A stretch of DNA of 64,000 bases from the NCBI GenBank assembly GCA_009823505.1, contig VZQC01008895.1:732576-796575 (forward strand), written 5' to 3'. Origin of the DNA: Rhizomys pruinosus. Taxonomy: Eukaryota > Chordata > Mammalia > Rodentia > Spalacidae. Positions 33,146-43,798 of the stretch are shown one piece after another. Under the pieces are notes generated by a model. The model was not told where the DNA came from. It made no database searches and worked only from the letters and a program-made list of their open reading frames with translations. The first letter of the stretch is position 1. The number at the start of each line of letters is the position of its first letter. The position numbers and the translations under genes are program-made.

Positions 33146-33419
33146 GAAATTGGACTCAACTTGAAACTTCTCTGAGTGTCAATTTTCATTTAACCTCAGC
33201 TTTAATTTGCTTACCTGTAAGAAATGAATTGTGCTTATTTCTACGTCTGATTGCATCAAGGACCACACAGAATTGCATCAAGGACTACATAGAATTGCAT
33301 ACATAAAAGATTCGTAGTTCTGAACTATTATGCAGAAGAATGGAGTTGCTCAAGGTCACAAGTGATCTACAGAGAATAAGCTTATTTTAAGCCCTTGACT
33401 CTTAACATCTGCTTCATCA

Positions 33420-33670
33420 ATCCCTTTCATAAATATTTATTGTGAGACTACTATGTCCCAGGTACTGTAATGAACACAGACATCAAGTAATAAATAAGAC
33501 CATATTGCTATTGCTCTTACTGGACCTTCCAGACTAAGGGGAAAAAATAGAATTATTATAGCTGTGTTAGAAAAGAATGGAGGTTAGTGCTATGAAATTG
33601 TTAGAAGACAATCTCCCTGGGTCAGAGAAGTGAGATAAGAAGCCTATGAGGATATTCAAGTTAACACATT
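33420..33670 (+). mobile_element. L2/MIR-type 3' end
   Basis: ataaatatttattgtgagac ... ctatgtcccaggtactgtaa matches the 'tttattgagcacctactatgtgccaggcactg' signature, followed by a ggaccttcc-like block. Plus strand. Confidence 0.65.
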
Positions 33671-33679
33671 AAGACTGCA

Positions 33680-34600
33680 GTGAGCTTTATCAGGGAGAAG
33701 AGCGGGGGCCCAGAAGTCAGTGGCAGAACAAGTATGCAGATCGCAAGGTGGGAAGTAGTGTGATGGGTTCTCACAACTGAAAAGAAGTTGCTGCCATCCA
33801 AGTGTCCCCTCTACTACCAGTGTCCTTCTGTCACCCCCATTGGACCCTGTTTTGGCCCAGAAAGAAGAAAGCCCACCTATTCCTGGTGCTTTGGAAGTCT
33901 TATGTTAGAAATGGGGAAAGGTCCTTATTTCAACTCTGCAAGTTTAATTACATTTACGCCAATTCCATGTGTGGAAATTCTGACTTGCTTTAGAGGAGGA
34001 ATTAGTTGAGAGTGATTTAGTGAATGCTTATTTGCAAAAATATGTTAGCCTCTACTTGCCCTGTTTATTGCTCGGATCCCGCGAGGGCAAGTTGGAAACA
34101 CCACAAGTCCCTTGGTGCAGGGGAGAGACTTCTCTGCAAACATACAGAACAATGGGCAGCCCAAAATTAACCCTCATTCTATCCTTCAGACCATGTGCGT
34201 ACTCTCCTTTCTTGGTCACCATCCTGCAGTCTGTTCTCTTAGCATCTCCACACTGATTTACAGTCCACTCTTACTATTTCTCAATCAATCCTCATGATCT
34301 GAACACAGAAAGGAGCAACACTCATCCTTGAAATGCAGTCCCAGCCTGAGGTGGATCTATTCTAGATCAAGCACCATGCAGACTGGAAGAGTTTGTTCAC
34401 CAAGCCAAACAAACAGCTTATCATCTCAAGGGAGAGGTGCTAATCTTGCATTTCCAGAATTTGGGAGCCCAGTATTTGTAATACACTCATGCTCTAAGAA
34501 ACAAATCTGGTTTATCTGGCTTCAAAGACAGAAGATATAAGAACCATGACTATAAATGTAATAATTGTCTTCAAGGGTCATACAAACAAGTTAAGGAAAT
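33680..34600. other. Low-copy noncoding DNA
   Basis: Several overlapping short frames in different frames between 33788 and 34540; none carries a recognisable domain. No gene called. Confidence 0.5.
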
Positions 34601-34609
34601 TAGGCAATT

Positions 34610-34800
34610 GGTATAATGATAATTATTAGCATTTATTAAGTACTGTATCAGGTGTAATGGTAAGAAATTTACATACATAGTCCTTTTAATTTTCCAATAA
34701 ATATGAGGCTGCTCAGGTCCCATTTCATACATAAATGTGCTTATGATCACATGAGACAGAACTGAAATAAAGTCTGTGATGTACTGTTCTAAAACATGTG
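34610..34800 (+). mobile_element. MIR3/L2-type fragment
   Basis: tagcatttattaagtactgt ... agaaatttacatacatagtc ... gggctgctcaggtccca-like order resembles an ancient tRNA-core SINE or L2 end, plus strand. Confidence 0.6.
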
Positions 34801-34964
34801 CACATAGATTAGAACAGATAAAATGACAGCTCATACTGTCATCAGAAAAGATGAAACAAAACGTGCATATCATCCTGAGAGAGGGGGCCTGTGGGGTAGA
34901 GTCAGGGCTTAAAGAAGCGATACAAAAGGGTCTTATATTTTAAAGACCCAGAAAGTGTTAAGCC

Positions 34965-35180
34965 AGCACTTCTCAACCTTGGCATTACTGAGATGTTGGT
35001 CTAAATAGTTCCTTATGTGGGAGCTGTCCTGTGCATTGGAGTATAGACAGGCAACCCTGAGCTCTGTCTACTGAACACCAGTAGAAAAGCCAAAAATCTC
35101 ACAATCAAAAGACTTTACAGACATTATCAAATGTGCTTTGGTGAGAAAATGGCATCTCATTGAAAACACTGCATTAGAAG
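34965..35180 (+). mobile_element. MER5-like (hAT-Charlie) DNA transposon relic
   Basis: cacttctcaaccttggcatt ... gagctgtcctgtgcattgga ... ctactgaacaccagtagaaa ... cattatcaaatgtgctttgg follows the order of a short nonautonomous hAT-Charlie element common in placental mammals. Exact subfamily not resolved. Confidence 0.75.
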
Positions 35181-35940
35181 AAGTCAGACAATCTTCAGCA
35201 CAGTAAAGGCCAAGGGAAAAGTCAAGAGGCCGGATGGACCTGAGCCCACAGGAATACTCCAGAAAAAGCTAGAGCAGAGACTGAACAAGGCTATGAAGGG
35301 CTTTGAATGGCAGGCTATGATATGGGAAGTTAAGAGTCGGTACAGGCTCTAGAGACTGAGACACCAAGTCAGCCCCCTAGCTTTGTGCTGTGTCCTGAAT
35401 GCCCTGTGAATGCCTCAGAGCACTTGAATATCCCCTTCTCTGTCCTCCAAATTATGTACCATCAGCTTCCAAAGAATACATCTCATCTCTTCCCTCCACT
35501 CTCCACCTCAAACTGCATCCTGTCATAGTCTGGGTTGGTCTCCAATTCATGATCTAGCTTCAGCCTCTTGAGTGCTGGATTAGCAGATGTGCACCACCAC
35601 ACCTGGCTTAGGTTTCTGGTTCAGACTTTACTAGTGAGGCCAGCCCTGCTTCTAATTCTCTGTCCTCCTATGCTGCTTAAGACAAAAAGGATCTGCTCTT
35701 TCTCCATACCATGCCATAGCACTAGCTTGCGTGTTTACCACCTTATTGTCTGCTATGGCAAGTAGAATGTCAGGGAAATGAGGTCAGCCACTCTGTCTGA
35801 AAATGTGTTATTGTATATATGGTAGCAGAAATATTTTCTAGAACTCAGTAAACACTGGTTAAATTAACAAACGGAATTTAAGGAGCGTTTCAGGTAGAGT
35901 GATTCCCTAAAGCCAGATACTACCCTAGCTAGTCTGTAAA
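35180..35940. other. Low-copy DNA with an old B1-related fragment
   Basis: ttgagtgctggattagcaga ... gtgcaccaccacacctggct at 35568-35608 is the complement of a B1/proto-B1 5' part. Otherwise nothing recognised. Confidence 0.55.
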
Positions 35941-35951
35941 AGAAAGGTCTT

Positions 35952-36204
35952 TTTTTTAATTTTTTTATTAATTTTATTTATTTCTGTATGTGTATGAATG
36001 TACTGTCTGCATGCAAGTTTGTGCACCCATGTCGTGCAATGCCGCGGAGGTCAGAAGAGGGTGTCGGATTCCCCTGGAACTGGAGTTCTCCTGGAATTGG
36101 AGTTTCAGACGGTTCTCAGCCACCATGTGGGTGCTGGGGATCGAACCTGGGTCTTCTGCAAGAGCGGTCGGCGCTCTTAACTGCTAGGACATCTCTCCAG
36201 CCCC
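35952..36204 (-). mobile_element. B2-type SINE, long subfamily
   Basis: Minus strand, with the internal duplication (ggaactggagttctcctgga at 36077-36096). Duplication aagaaag(g/t)tctt at 35940-35951 and 36205-36216 with one mismatch. Confidence 0.94.
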
Positions 36205-36384
36205 AAGAAAGTTCTTATTAAGATGATAGGTTGTCACAAAAAATGCTCTGGGTTCAACTTTCGTGAGAATTAATTATCCCAGGATATGTCTTTAGCAGTG
36301 TAGTAGACTCAGGCAACCTAGATTAATGTCAACACACTAAAGTATCTCTAAACTAGTGTGAAGAAACTGTCTTTTAGTGCATTC

Positions 36385-36830
36385 CTATGTATATAAGCCA
36401 CCTGCAGCCTGTTCTGTTACAACAGGACTCTGTTTACTGCTTCTACTTCACTTCTTTGAGGGAGCTTCTCTTGCTACGAGCAGGCACAGTGCAGTCCTGC
36501 TAAGGGAAGCAGAGCATAGTGGCTGCCCGCAGTCACTGTGGGGAACTGACCCCTTGGCACAGAGGTCAGTTAATCACTCACAATTCACTTCACAGGGTGG
36601 TGATCTGATAGGTCTCCATCCGACCCCACGCCAGCTTACCAGGTTGGTGGTCTGATGGACCTCCGTCCAACCCATGGGCCACAGCTGGTGACCTAATAAG
36701 TCTCTGTCCAGCCCTATAGTACTGTGCACTCCCATGCTAGCTTATCCGGGCTGGTGGTCTGATAGACCTCCATCCAGCCCACTAGCCACGACACTGGAAA
36801 TCCAGGCCTGCTTCAGCCTGTATGTGTGCA
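36385..36830 (+). mobile_element. Candidate solo LTR with degenerate internal repeats
   Basis: A TATA-like gtatataagcc at 36389-36399 precedes a moderately GC-rich stretch. Between 36597 and 36796 four imperfect units follow one another, each with a ggtggtctgatagacctcc-like core (36600, 36646, 36687, 36752) and a ccagccca-like end, spaced 41-65 bp. Noncoding. An LTR is my best guess from the TATA-plus-repeat layout, but I recognise no family. Confidence 0.35.
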
Positions 36831-37138
36831 AAATAACAACTGGGAATTCTGTGTAAAGATAGTAATGGAGAATTTGAATTATTGCCTGTTGGAACTCACT
36901 TTTATAAGCAAAATGACATCAGCTCCCAGAGCCAATCACAGATCCCCAATTTCATGACACCGTATACTGCTCCTCTGCCTAGCATCATGTTCCTGGGCCA
37001 TGTTACTTGCTCCCTCTTGGGGCAGGGTCACAGGAATCCCATGACTCTCACATTGTGCCCTGAACGGTGCTAGCTGAGAACTAGACCCTAATTCAAACTG
37101 GATCTTCCCACACTTCTTAGGAAGCTAAGATTTGGATT
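36831..37138. other. Low-copy noncoding DNA
   Basis: No recognised feature. Confidence 0.45.
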
Positions 37139-37514
37139 CTCAGGTGTGATGGCTAATTTTGGTTCTAAGTTTGCCTCTGAAATCAACTTTAGTTGATGCA
37201 AGCCAGTGAGTGAGTACTTTTGTAAGGAATCTCCTTGATCAGATTATTTGAACCTGGAAGACCCTCCCTAAATGCAGGCAGCAATTTTGGGAGGCAGCCC
37301 ATATAAACGGACATGGCAGAAGGGAGATTTTGCTTTCTGCCTGCTTCCCTTCTCTCTCCATGGTGAGTTTACCTGTCTTGTTGCTGCAGCATTCCTTCAC
37401 CAGTACTAGAGCCAACTTCTTCTTCAGGTTCCAATGTAGACTGAAGACTAGCAGCTGTCCGGCATCCTCCAAGATTTGTTCTGTCAGTTCTGTTCCTCTA
37501 AAGAACCCTGATGA

Positions 37515-37758
37515 GGGGGGCTGGAGAGATGGCCTAGTGGTTAAGAGCGCCGACCGCTCTTACAGAGGACCCGGGTTCGATCCCCAGCACCCACATGGCG
37601 GCCGAGAGCCGTCTGAAACTCCAATTCCAGGAGAACTCCAGTTCCAGGGGAATCAGAGACCCTCTTCTGACCTCCGCGGCATTGCACGACACGGGTGCAC
37701 AAACTTGCATGCAGACAGTACATTCATATACATACAAAAAAAAAAAAAAAAAAAAAAA
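37515..37758 (+). mobile_element. B2-type SINE, long subfamily, near consensus
   Basis: The best-preserved B2 here. It has the internal RNA polymerase III boxes: A box tggcctagtgg at 37530-37540 and B box ggttcgatccc at 37574-37584. The internal duplication (ctccaattccagg at 37620, ctccagttccagg at 37637) is present. It ends in a 30-base A-tail and has a perfect 15-bp duplication aaagaaccctgatga at 37500-37514 and 37759-37773. A pure A-tail and perfect duplication point to recent insertion. Confidence 0.97.
37530..37584 (+). promoter_or_regulatory. Pol III A and B boxes of B2
   Basis: Internal type-2 polymerase III promoter inherited from a tRNA: tggcctagtgg (37530-37540) and ggttcgatccc (37574-37584), both matching the box consensus. 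This is a SINE promoter and not a tRNA gene. Confidence 0.85.
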
Positions 37759-38177
37759 AAAGAACCCTGATGAATACAGGTTGTGGTTCCAGGATGGTCT
37801 TTCCCCGAGGGTGCTTTTTCATTTATCAGGTGTAAATTGAGAGAGATCTCCTTAATTGTTCTAATCTTGACAGTTTACATCCTCTCTCCCAGGATAGGCC
37901 TTGGTTGTAACATTAAGCTTCCTAGTGCATTTTTCCCCCTCCAGACTGCATTTAGATTTCTTTCTACCCCACTTTCATTGTATATCTGCATAAAGTTTAT
38001 CAGTAGCAACCAAGCCACAGAGTCAATGTTAGGCTGTCTTGAAATGTCCACCTCCAAAGAACTTAATTCATTACTTTGTAATTCAAACTGAGGCAAGCTT
38101 TTAGGACTCGGGCAAAAGGCAGCCAGATTCTTTACCAAATTACCAGGGGAATGATCCAGTTGCTGTCCTTGCTTCCT

Positions 38178-38345
38178 GCTGAGAACGGTCTGAAACTCCA
38201 ATTCCAGGAGAACTCCAGTTCCAGGGGAATCCAAGACCCTCTTCTGACCTCCACGGCATTGCACGACACGGGTGCACAAACTTGCATGCAGACAGTACAT
38301 TCATATACATACAGAAATAAAAATTAATAAAAAAAATAAAAAAAA
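38178..38345 (+). mobile_element. B2-type SINE, 5'-truncated, long subfamily
   Basis: Starts abruptly at gagaacggtctgaaactcca, lacking the tRNA-like head with both polymerase III boxes, but retains the duplication and the tail ending in AAAAAATAA repeats. Truncation of a short SINE at this internal point recurs (minus strand) at 56163-56304. Confidence 0.9.
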
Positions 38346-38515
38346 TGACATTGCTCCTCGTAGCACTACTTTCTTATAGGCTCCTACTAAAATGGCCTAT
38401 TCCAGCATTCAACTACTTTTCAAGTCCAAATGTCCAAAGTCTTTCAGATTCTACCAGAAAATAATATAGTCAGATAGTTCACACCAACAGCCTATTTTCT
38501 GGTACCAACTTCAGT

Positions 38516-38877
38516 GTGGTGGTTTCAGTGAGAATGTCCACCATAGGCTCAACAATTTGAATACTTGGTCAGTTTGTGGCACTGTTTGGGCTGTGGGGTC
38601 CATGGAACTTTTAGGAGGTGCAGCCTAGGTGGAAGAGGCACGTCACTGGGGATGGACTTTGAGAGTTCACAACTTTGCCACACTTCCAGTTTCTCTCTCT
38701 CTCTCTCTGCTTCCTCACTTAAGATGTGAATGTTAAACTTTCTGCTCTGGCTGCCTCTGTAAACATGCCTCTCCACCATGATGGTGTTTATCCCTCTAGA
38801 ATCCAAACAACCTCTTCCTTCCAAAAATTGCCTTGATCATGGTGTTTTAGCACAGCAACAGAAATGTAACTAATACA
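38516..38877 (+). mobile_element. Rodent ~400-bp repeat (URR1/MaLR-like)
   Basis: Second copy of the family at 11752-12155, opposite strand: gtggtggtttcagtgagaat at the start, a short (CT)n at 38693-38708, and cacagcaacagaaatgtaac at the end. Confidence 0.75.
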
Positions 38878-38879
38878 TC

Positions 38880-39304
38880 AAGCATTAGTAAACAGGAGAT
38901 TTCAGTATAGAACGACTGGAGAGTTCATGCAATGCCTATCAAAACATAAATGTCACAATATGTTGATTTGGATGGTGAATATTCAAAGCCCTTTTCAATT
39001 CACACAGCATTTCATATTCATGATTCTTTTTGTTCTTTGAAGTAATCTTTAAGAAAGTCAGAGTAGACCTATTTTTTTCTGTTTTGTCTAATGAAGCAAT
39101 GGAAATGTGAAGATATGTAAGGCCACATCTATGCAAAATTGTATGTATACTTACACGAATTTTACCACAGCATTCAATTGATCTGTTATGAAGGCTGAAT
39201 GAATTTTATCAACGCTTTATAGTTACTAAATACTTTGATGGACTCTGAAGCAGTACGTTCAAATAGATGGTCATGTTTATGTTTTCAGGTGAGCAGATCA
39301 AGAA
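38880..39304. other. Low-copy noncoding DNA
   Basis: No repeat or gene recognised. Confidence 0.45.
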
Positions 39305-39321
39305 ACACTCTGGTTAATTTT

Positions 39322-40028
39322 TTTTAATTAGTTTTTATTGATTGCTTTGTGCCTTTCATACAATTTTTCCAATTCAGTTCAGGCTTATTTCCCTTCCCTT
39401 TTCCCCCCCCAACCCATCCCAGATCATGCATTCTGCCATAAACTGTCCTGCATCTTTCTCTCAGTTTTTTTTTTTCATTTTTAGCTTAAGTGATAATCCC
39501 TGAGTACAACATCCTTCATGCAAAACCTATCTGCAGGCTGTTGTGCCTCAAACACCTACAGCCCCACCATCCAGTGGGGGGTGACAGGTTGTTTGTTCAA
39601 TCAAGTTGATCAAATGAGTGTCCAGACTACATTGCTGTAGTTTCACCATTCACCCAATCGCAGCCCTTACATTCTTACCACGCCCCCTCTTCCGCGGTTG
39701 TTCCCTAGGCTAGAAAAGGGGCACAGGTGGATGAGGGTAAAACAGTCCACTCTCTCTGGAGCTGTTGACTTGGCTCTGGTCAATTCTGGTGTTTCCTTTC
39801 ATGGGCTGACAAGTTTGTCCAGGAATAACCTTTCGATCCTGCCTGGCGCGTTATGGCGTCTCCCCTGCGACCCCGGTTCCCGCCCACAAGTCCAGCCGGG
39901 ACCAGAGCAGAGGGAAACGCGACCCTGCTCACCCGAGCGCGGTCCCTCTGGGCAGGGGACCCCGTAGACGGGTTCACAGCGAGACCCTCTCCCAGCTGCC
40001 CCCCGCCAGACACCGCCTAGAGCTGTCA
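39322..40028 (-). mobile_element. Composite retroposon, copy A (CpG-rich head + middle module + L1-like tail)
   Basis: A 707-bp insertion between perfect 16-bp repeats cactctggttaatttt (39306-39321 and 40029-40044). Read on the minus strand: a CpG-rich head (about 40028-39822, about 17 CpG in 185 bp, unlike anything nearby), a middle module (about 39813-39480) shared with the element at 2026-3064 at roughly 80% identity by eye, and a tail (about 39480-39322) like an L1 3' UTR, with AATAAA at 39339-39334 and a poly(A) end. The perfect duplication and preserved CpGs suggest it is younger than copy B. No ORF of note. Family unknown to me. Confidence 0.8.
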
Positions 40029-40044
40029 CACTCTGGTTAATTTT

Positions 40045-40210
40045 AAAGATCTGAAGCAAATGCCCTGCTTCTCATACATGCTCAGTGACTGTAAATAAAT
40101 GACCTGACTTGTATGAAACACAACTTACCAATTTGCAAAATTAGAGCATGACCTTACTATTTGGAGAGTGTTGTGAGGATCACATTTCATAATCCGTGCA
40201 AATACAGAGG
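40045..40210 (+). mobile_element. MIR-like fragment
   Basis: gtaaataaatgacctgactt ... atttgcaaaattagagcatg ... agtgttgtgaggatcacatt: MIR 3' half order, plus strand, diverged. It is the site hit by the composite element. Confidence 0.5.
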
Positions 40211-41320
40211 GAGAGCCATAAACTCAACAAACGTCAGCTCTTATTAGAAATTAATACTCAGGTTAATCAAAGCAAAGAAGGGCTCATTGTCATCCTGCTT
40301 CTTATCCCAGTGGGTGACACAGCAGGAATTCAACGTGGTTTTGCTGGATCAAATAATGTAGTGAATGATAGAGGTGAAAATCATTTTCTCAAGATTAAAA
40401 GGGAAATGAATGAAGAATAAAGCTGCAAAGGATCATGTCACTTATAGATAACAGCTAAACCCAGGCTCTCGTCTTCCTGCCAGTCCTAATAATATACAGG
40501 TCTTCCAAGTCTTCCACCTGAACAGGGAGGGAAAGGTGATATATCTATTGTATGAGCACTGTATTGGAAGCGTCTACATGGGTGAAAGTGAAATTGTAAA
40601 CATTTGACCCTGAAAAAATTTTAACTGAACCCAGTCAGTCAATTGAAGCTCTGTGCTTCGTGTCACGCCTCCTGCTTGCTGCCCTGGGTCCCTGAGCAGT
40701 ACACATAGACATCTATATTCTCCTGAAACATTGGCAAGGCCACTCAGGTACTTTCTTACTGTTTAAAGATGCTGCCTCTGTCTGCACTTCTCTAGGGCAA
40801 TGGAGGAATTGGGAGGTGAATATCTAGCATGTTCTGGTCACACAACAAGAAAGGGTTGTCTCCTTGTGACTGTGCTGGCACTGACTGAAGTTCACAAACC
40901 TCTATCTGTTCTCCTAACCTTTCAGTCATTAACCACCATCTCCTCCTCTCCACCTTCTGTTAGACAGCATATATTCCCTTACTGACAAAAGGCCTTTTCA
41001 ATCACATCTAATAGGAAAATGCCATTCACCATACTCTTCATGCTTTGTGTGAAATCTCACTGGACAGTAACCATGAATCAATGTTAATTTATTGGCAACT
41101 GAAGCCCTCACTTTTCACAGCACTGCTGACTCACACAACGAAGATTGCACTATTTCCAATTCATTTCACTGTGATCATGATTATGGGGGTGGCAGATTTT
41201 TCTGGTGCAGTCAATGATTCGAATACAAGGATTTTTTTTTAATCAACAACAACAAAAAAACCTGTCTAGAAAACAGAATCCTAAAGTATGTAAACTCATA
41301 AGGACCTTAGAAATCTGACC
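40211..41320. other. Low-copy noncoding DNA
   Basis: 1.1 kb without recognised repeats or convincing genes. Confidence 0.5.
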
Positions 41321-41325
41321 CTTGG

Positions 41326-41469
41326 GGCTGGAGAGATGGCTCAGTGATCAAGAGCACTTTCAGAAGATTGGGGTTGGGTTCTTAGCATACATGACAGGGG
41401 GTTCATCATTCATCTATAATTCCAGCTCCAGAGGACCAAAAATTATTTTATAACCTCTGTAGGCACCTG

Positions 41470-41509
<40 letters not shown>

Positions 41510-41570
41510 ATATACACACACGCATGCCCACACACAGTAAAATAAATGAATAAATAAGTAAATTCTTCTT
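41326..41570 (+). mobile_element. B3-type SINE with (CA)n
   Basis: ggggctggagagatggctca ... ataattccagctccagagga, then (CA)n at 41472-41509 and an A-rich tail. Diverged, with a deletion in the tRNA-like head. Confidence 0.85.
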
Positions 41571-41574
41571 TAAG

Positions 41575-42140
41575 AAAGAAAGAATCTGATTCAACTTCCT
41601 TAATATACATGTTTTAGGTTTTCATTGTTATTTGTTGATGGTGGTGGTGGTGATAGTTTTGCAGTTGTGAAAACTGAGGTCAGAGAAAGACTAGAGATGT
41701 GTCGGACCGTGTATCTTCCATCTCCAGCAAGCCTCTTCATCTTCCCAGCCTACCCATCACAGTTGTGTTTCTAAACAAATCCCAACACACTCACCAGGAA
41801 GCTCTCTTTAAGGCAAGTCTCAAGTGGCAAGCAGGCAGGGCTATTAGAGTTGATTAGAAGATAACAGAATGGTCCAGGAATTGACCATCATTGCTCTCTC
41901 CTGAAGAGACAGACACTCTATCGGAGATAGTGCAGGTGCAGGAGAATTTGCCAGCTGAGAAGCCAGGCTCCAAATCAGATGGCAAAGATTAGAGTCACAT
42001 GATAAAGCTCCTCTATTACCTTAAGCAATTGGATATGCTCAATCAGTGATCCCAGCTCTATCAGTTATAGATCATCAGTGACACCAGGCACTTACACATG
42101 AAGCTGTCTTGGGCTATCAATGCCAATTGCAAGAAGGTAA
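41575..42140. other. Low-copy noncoding DNA
   Basis: Contains a short (GGT)n at 41638-41650; nothing else recognised. Confidence 0.45.
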
Positions 42141-42146
42141 GAAATG

Positions 42147-42295
42147 GAAGCCGGATATCAGGGCACATGCCTGTAATCCCAATATCTGTCAAATGGAAAC
42201 GGGAGGATCAGAATTAAAAGTTATCCTCACCTACTTAGTAAGTTGGAAGCCAGCCTGGGGTATAGGTGATGCTGTTGCAAAATAAAACAAAGCAG
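42147..42295 (+). mobile_element. Old B1-related SINE
   Basis: gccggatatcagggcacatg ... gcctgtaatcccaatatctg ... gccagcctggggtatagg: diverged 7SL-type SINE, plus strand. Confidence 0.7.
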
Positions 42296-42375
42296 AAATA
42301 AGAACTTAGAATCCCAAACATTTTAAAACTCTGGCTTTTATGGCTAAGAGATGGTGGCAGAGAAGTTTGAAAGAG

Positions 42376-42388
42376 GTATGTGTGTGTG

Positions 42389-42437
<49 letters not shown>
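42376..42437 (+). repeat. (GT)n microsatellite
   Basis: About 60 bp of TG repeats with a single interruption (ctatg at 42389-42393). Confidence 0.97.
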
Positions 42438-42829
42438 AATGACACTTCATATTATCTTTTGGAAGCTACCCTCAGAATACAGCTGTCCAGGACTTATCAG
42501 CATTTCTCCTAATCTATTATGTCAAACCTTCCCAGGTTAACCACCAACAGTAGAAATACAGATTCTGTATGGCCCCAACCAATAAATGACCTTGGGTATC
42601 ACAAAACAGTGGTCCTCTGCTTTATGAGATCTTGCTGAGCCACCTGTGTTTCAACTGTGAGACAATTTCAGAATAAAATATCAGACTTTCCTGAATATTG
42701 CTAATACTCAAAATGTCCTGATATGAATATTTTAGTGATTAAAATATGAGACTAATATCATTTCATTTCCCTGGTTCTCTTCAGTAAAGTACATTGTAGG
42801 CTGAAACAATAAAAATACTGAATTCTAAC

Positions 42830-42960
42830 TCAGCTCTCATGTGCCGAGCACTGTACTATGAGCCTTGCAGGTGCTAGCTCATTTCATTTTCACTGCCACG
42901 TGACAGGTAGGCACTCCACATTGCAGACTGCAAAACTGAGATTAAGGGTTAACTCTAGAA
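42830..42960 (+). mobile_element. MIR/L2-type fragment
   Basis: gtgccgagcactgtactatg ... gctagctcatttcattttca ... tgacaggtaggcactccaca ... gcaaaactgag: classical order, plus strand. Confidence 0.65.
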
Positions 42961-42964
42961 CAAG

Positions 42965-43188
42965 AAAGAGGGCTCAAGTTTGAATTCTCAAACACATGTA
43001 AAGCAGGGTACAAGTGTCTATAATCCCAGAGATTTTACATGAGCTGAGAGACAGAGAAAAGGGAATCTGCAGTGGCTCGCTGGCCCACCAGCAGGACATA
43101 TGCGGTGCTGAACAAGAGTCCCTATCTCTAACAGGGTGGGCACTAAGTACTGACACCTGAGGCTGTCTACATGTGAGCACACACAAAA

Positions 43189-43193
<5 letters not shown>
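42965..43193 (+). mobile_element. RSINE1/B4-like SINE
   Basis: gcaggg-tacaagtgtctataatcccag, gtggctcgctggcccaccag and gagtccctatctctaacagg follow the order of a rodent B4/RSINE1 element. It runs into a long (CT)n. Confidence 0.6.

Positions 43194-43248
<55 letters not shown>
43192..43248 (+). repeat. (CT)n microsatellite
   Basis: Uninterrupted run of about 28 CT units after the RSINE1-like element. Confidence 0.97.
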
Positions 43249-43249
<1 letters not shown>

Positions 43250-43315
43250 GATTATGAGCAGTACCAAAGGCAAATGAGACACAAGGTGAATCTGTCTTCA
43301 AGAATTTTAAGATTT

Positions 43316-43482
43316 GCTGGACGTGGTGGCGCATGCCTTTAATCCTAGCACTTGGGAGGCAGAGGCAGGTGGATCTTTGTGAGTTCAAGGCCAGCCTGGT
43401 CCACAGAGTGAGTTCCAGGACAGCTAGGGCTACAGGGAGACCCTGTCTCAAAAAAAGACCAAAAAAAAAAAAAAAAAAAAGG
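43316..43482 (+). mobile_element. B1 SINE
   Basis: Plus-strand B1 with a 20-base A-tail. Duplication aagaatttta(a/c)gattt, 16 bp with one mismatch, at 43300-43315 and 43483-43498. Confidence 0.95.
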
Positions 43483-43798
43483 AAGAATTTTACGATTTAA
43501 GAAAACTTTTGTGTACTTTAATTTTTAAACTAATTTCTGGTGAAATTGACTTTTGGTGTCAATTCTAGAAGTTTCATCATGTGCACAATTCTTGTAACCA
43601 GGACAGCAAGAATACAGACCTTCCTCCCAGTTCTTCCATGGGTCTTGCTTTGTGTCCCAGCCTTGTCCCCAGTCTTAACTCCTGAAAATCACTGACCGAC
43701 CTCCACTCTAGCTTTGTCTTGTCCCCTCGACAACATCCTGTGTTTGGGAACACTGGCAGGCTTCTATCACTGGGCACAGTGCCACTGAGAGTCACCCA

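Larger units (their letters stand above)
37139..38170 (+). mobile_element. Ancient mammalian repeat, split by B2
   Basis: gtgatggctaattttggttc ... aagccagtgagtgagtactt ... cttgatcagattatttgaac resembles an old mammalian repeat that opens tgtgatggttaattttatgt. The match is good to about 37430 and becomes weak after the B2 at 37515-37758. Family name uncertain. Confidence 0.45.

Noticed and set aside
37530..37584. Possible tRNA gene (good A and B boxes)
   Set aside because: It is the head of a B2 SINE; the body does not fold as a full cloverleaf and identical heads recur in the window.
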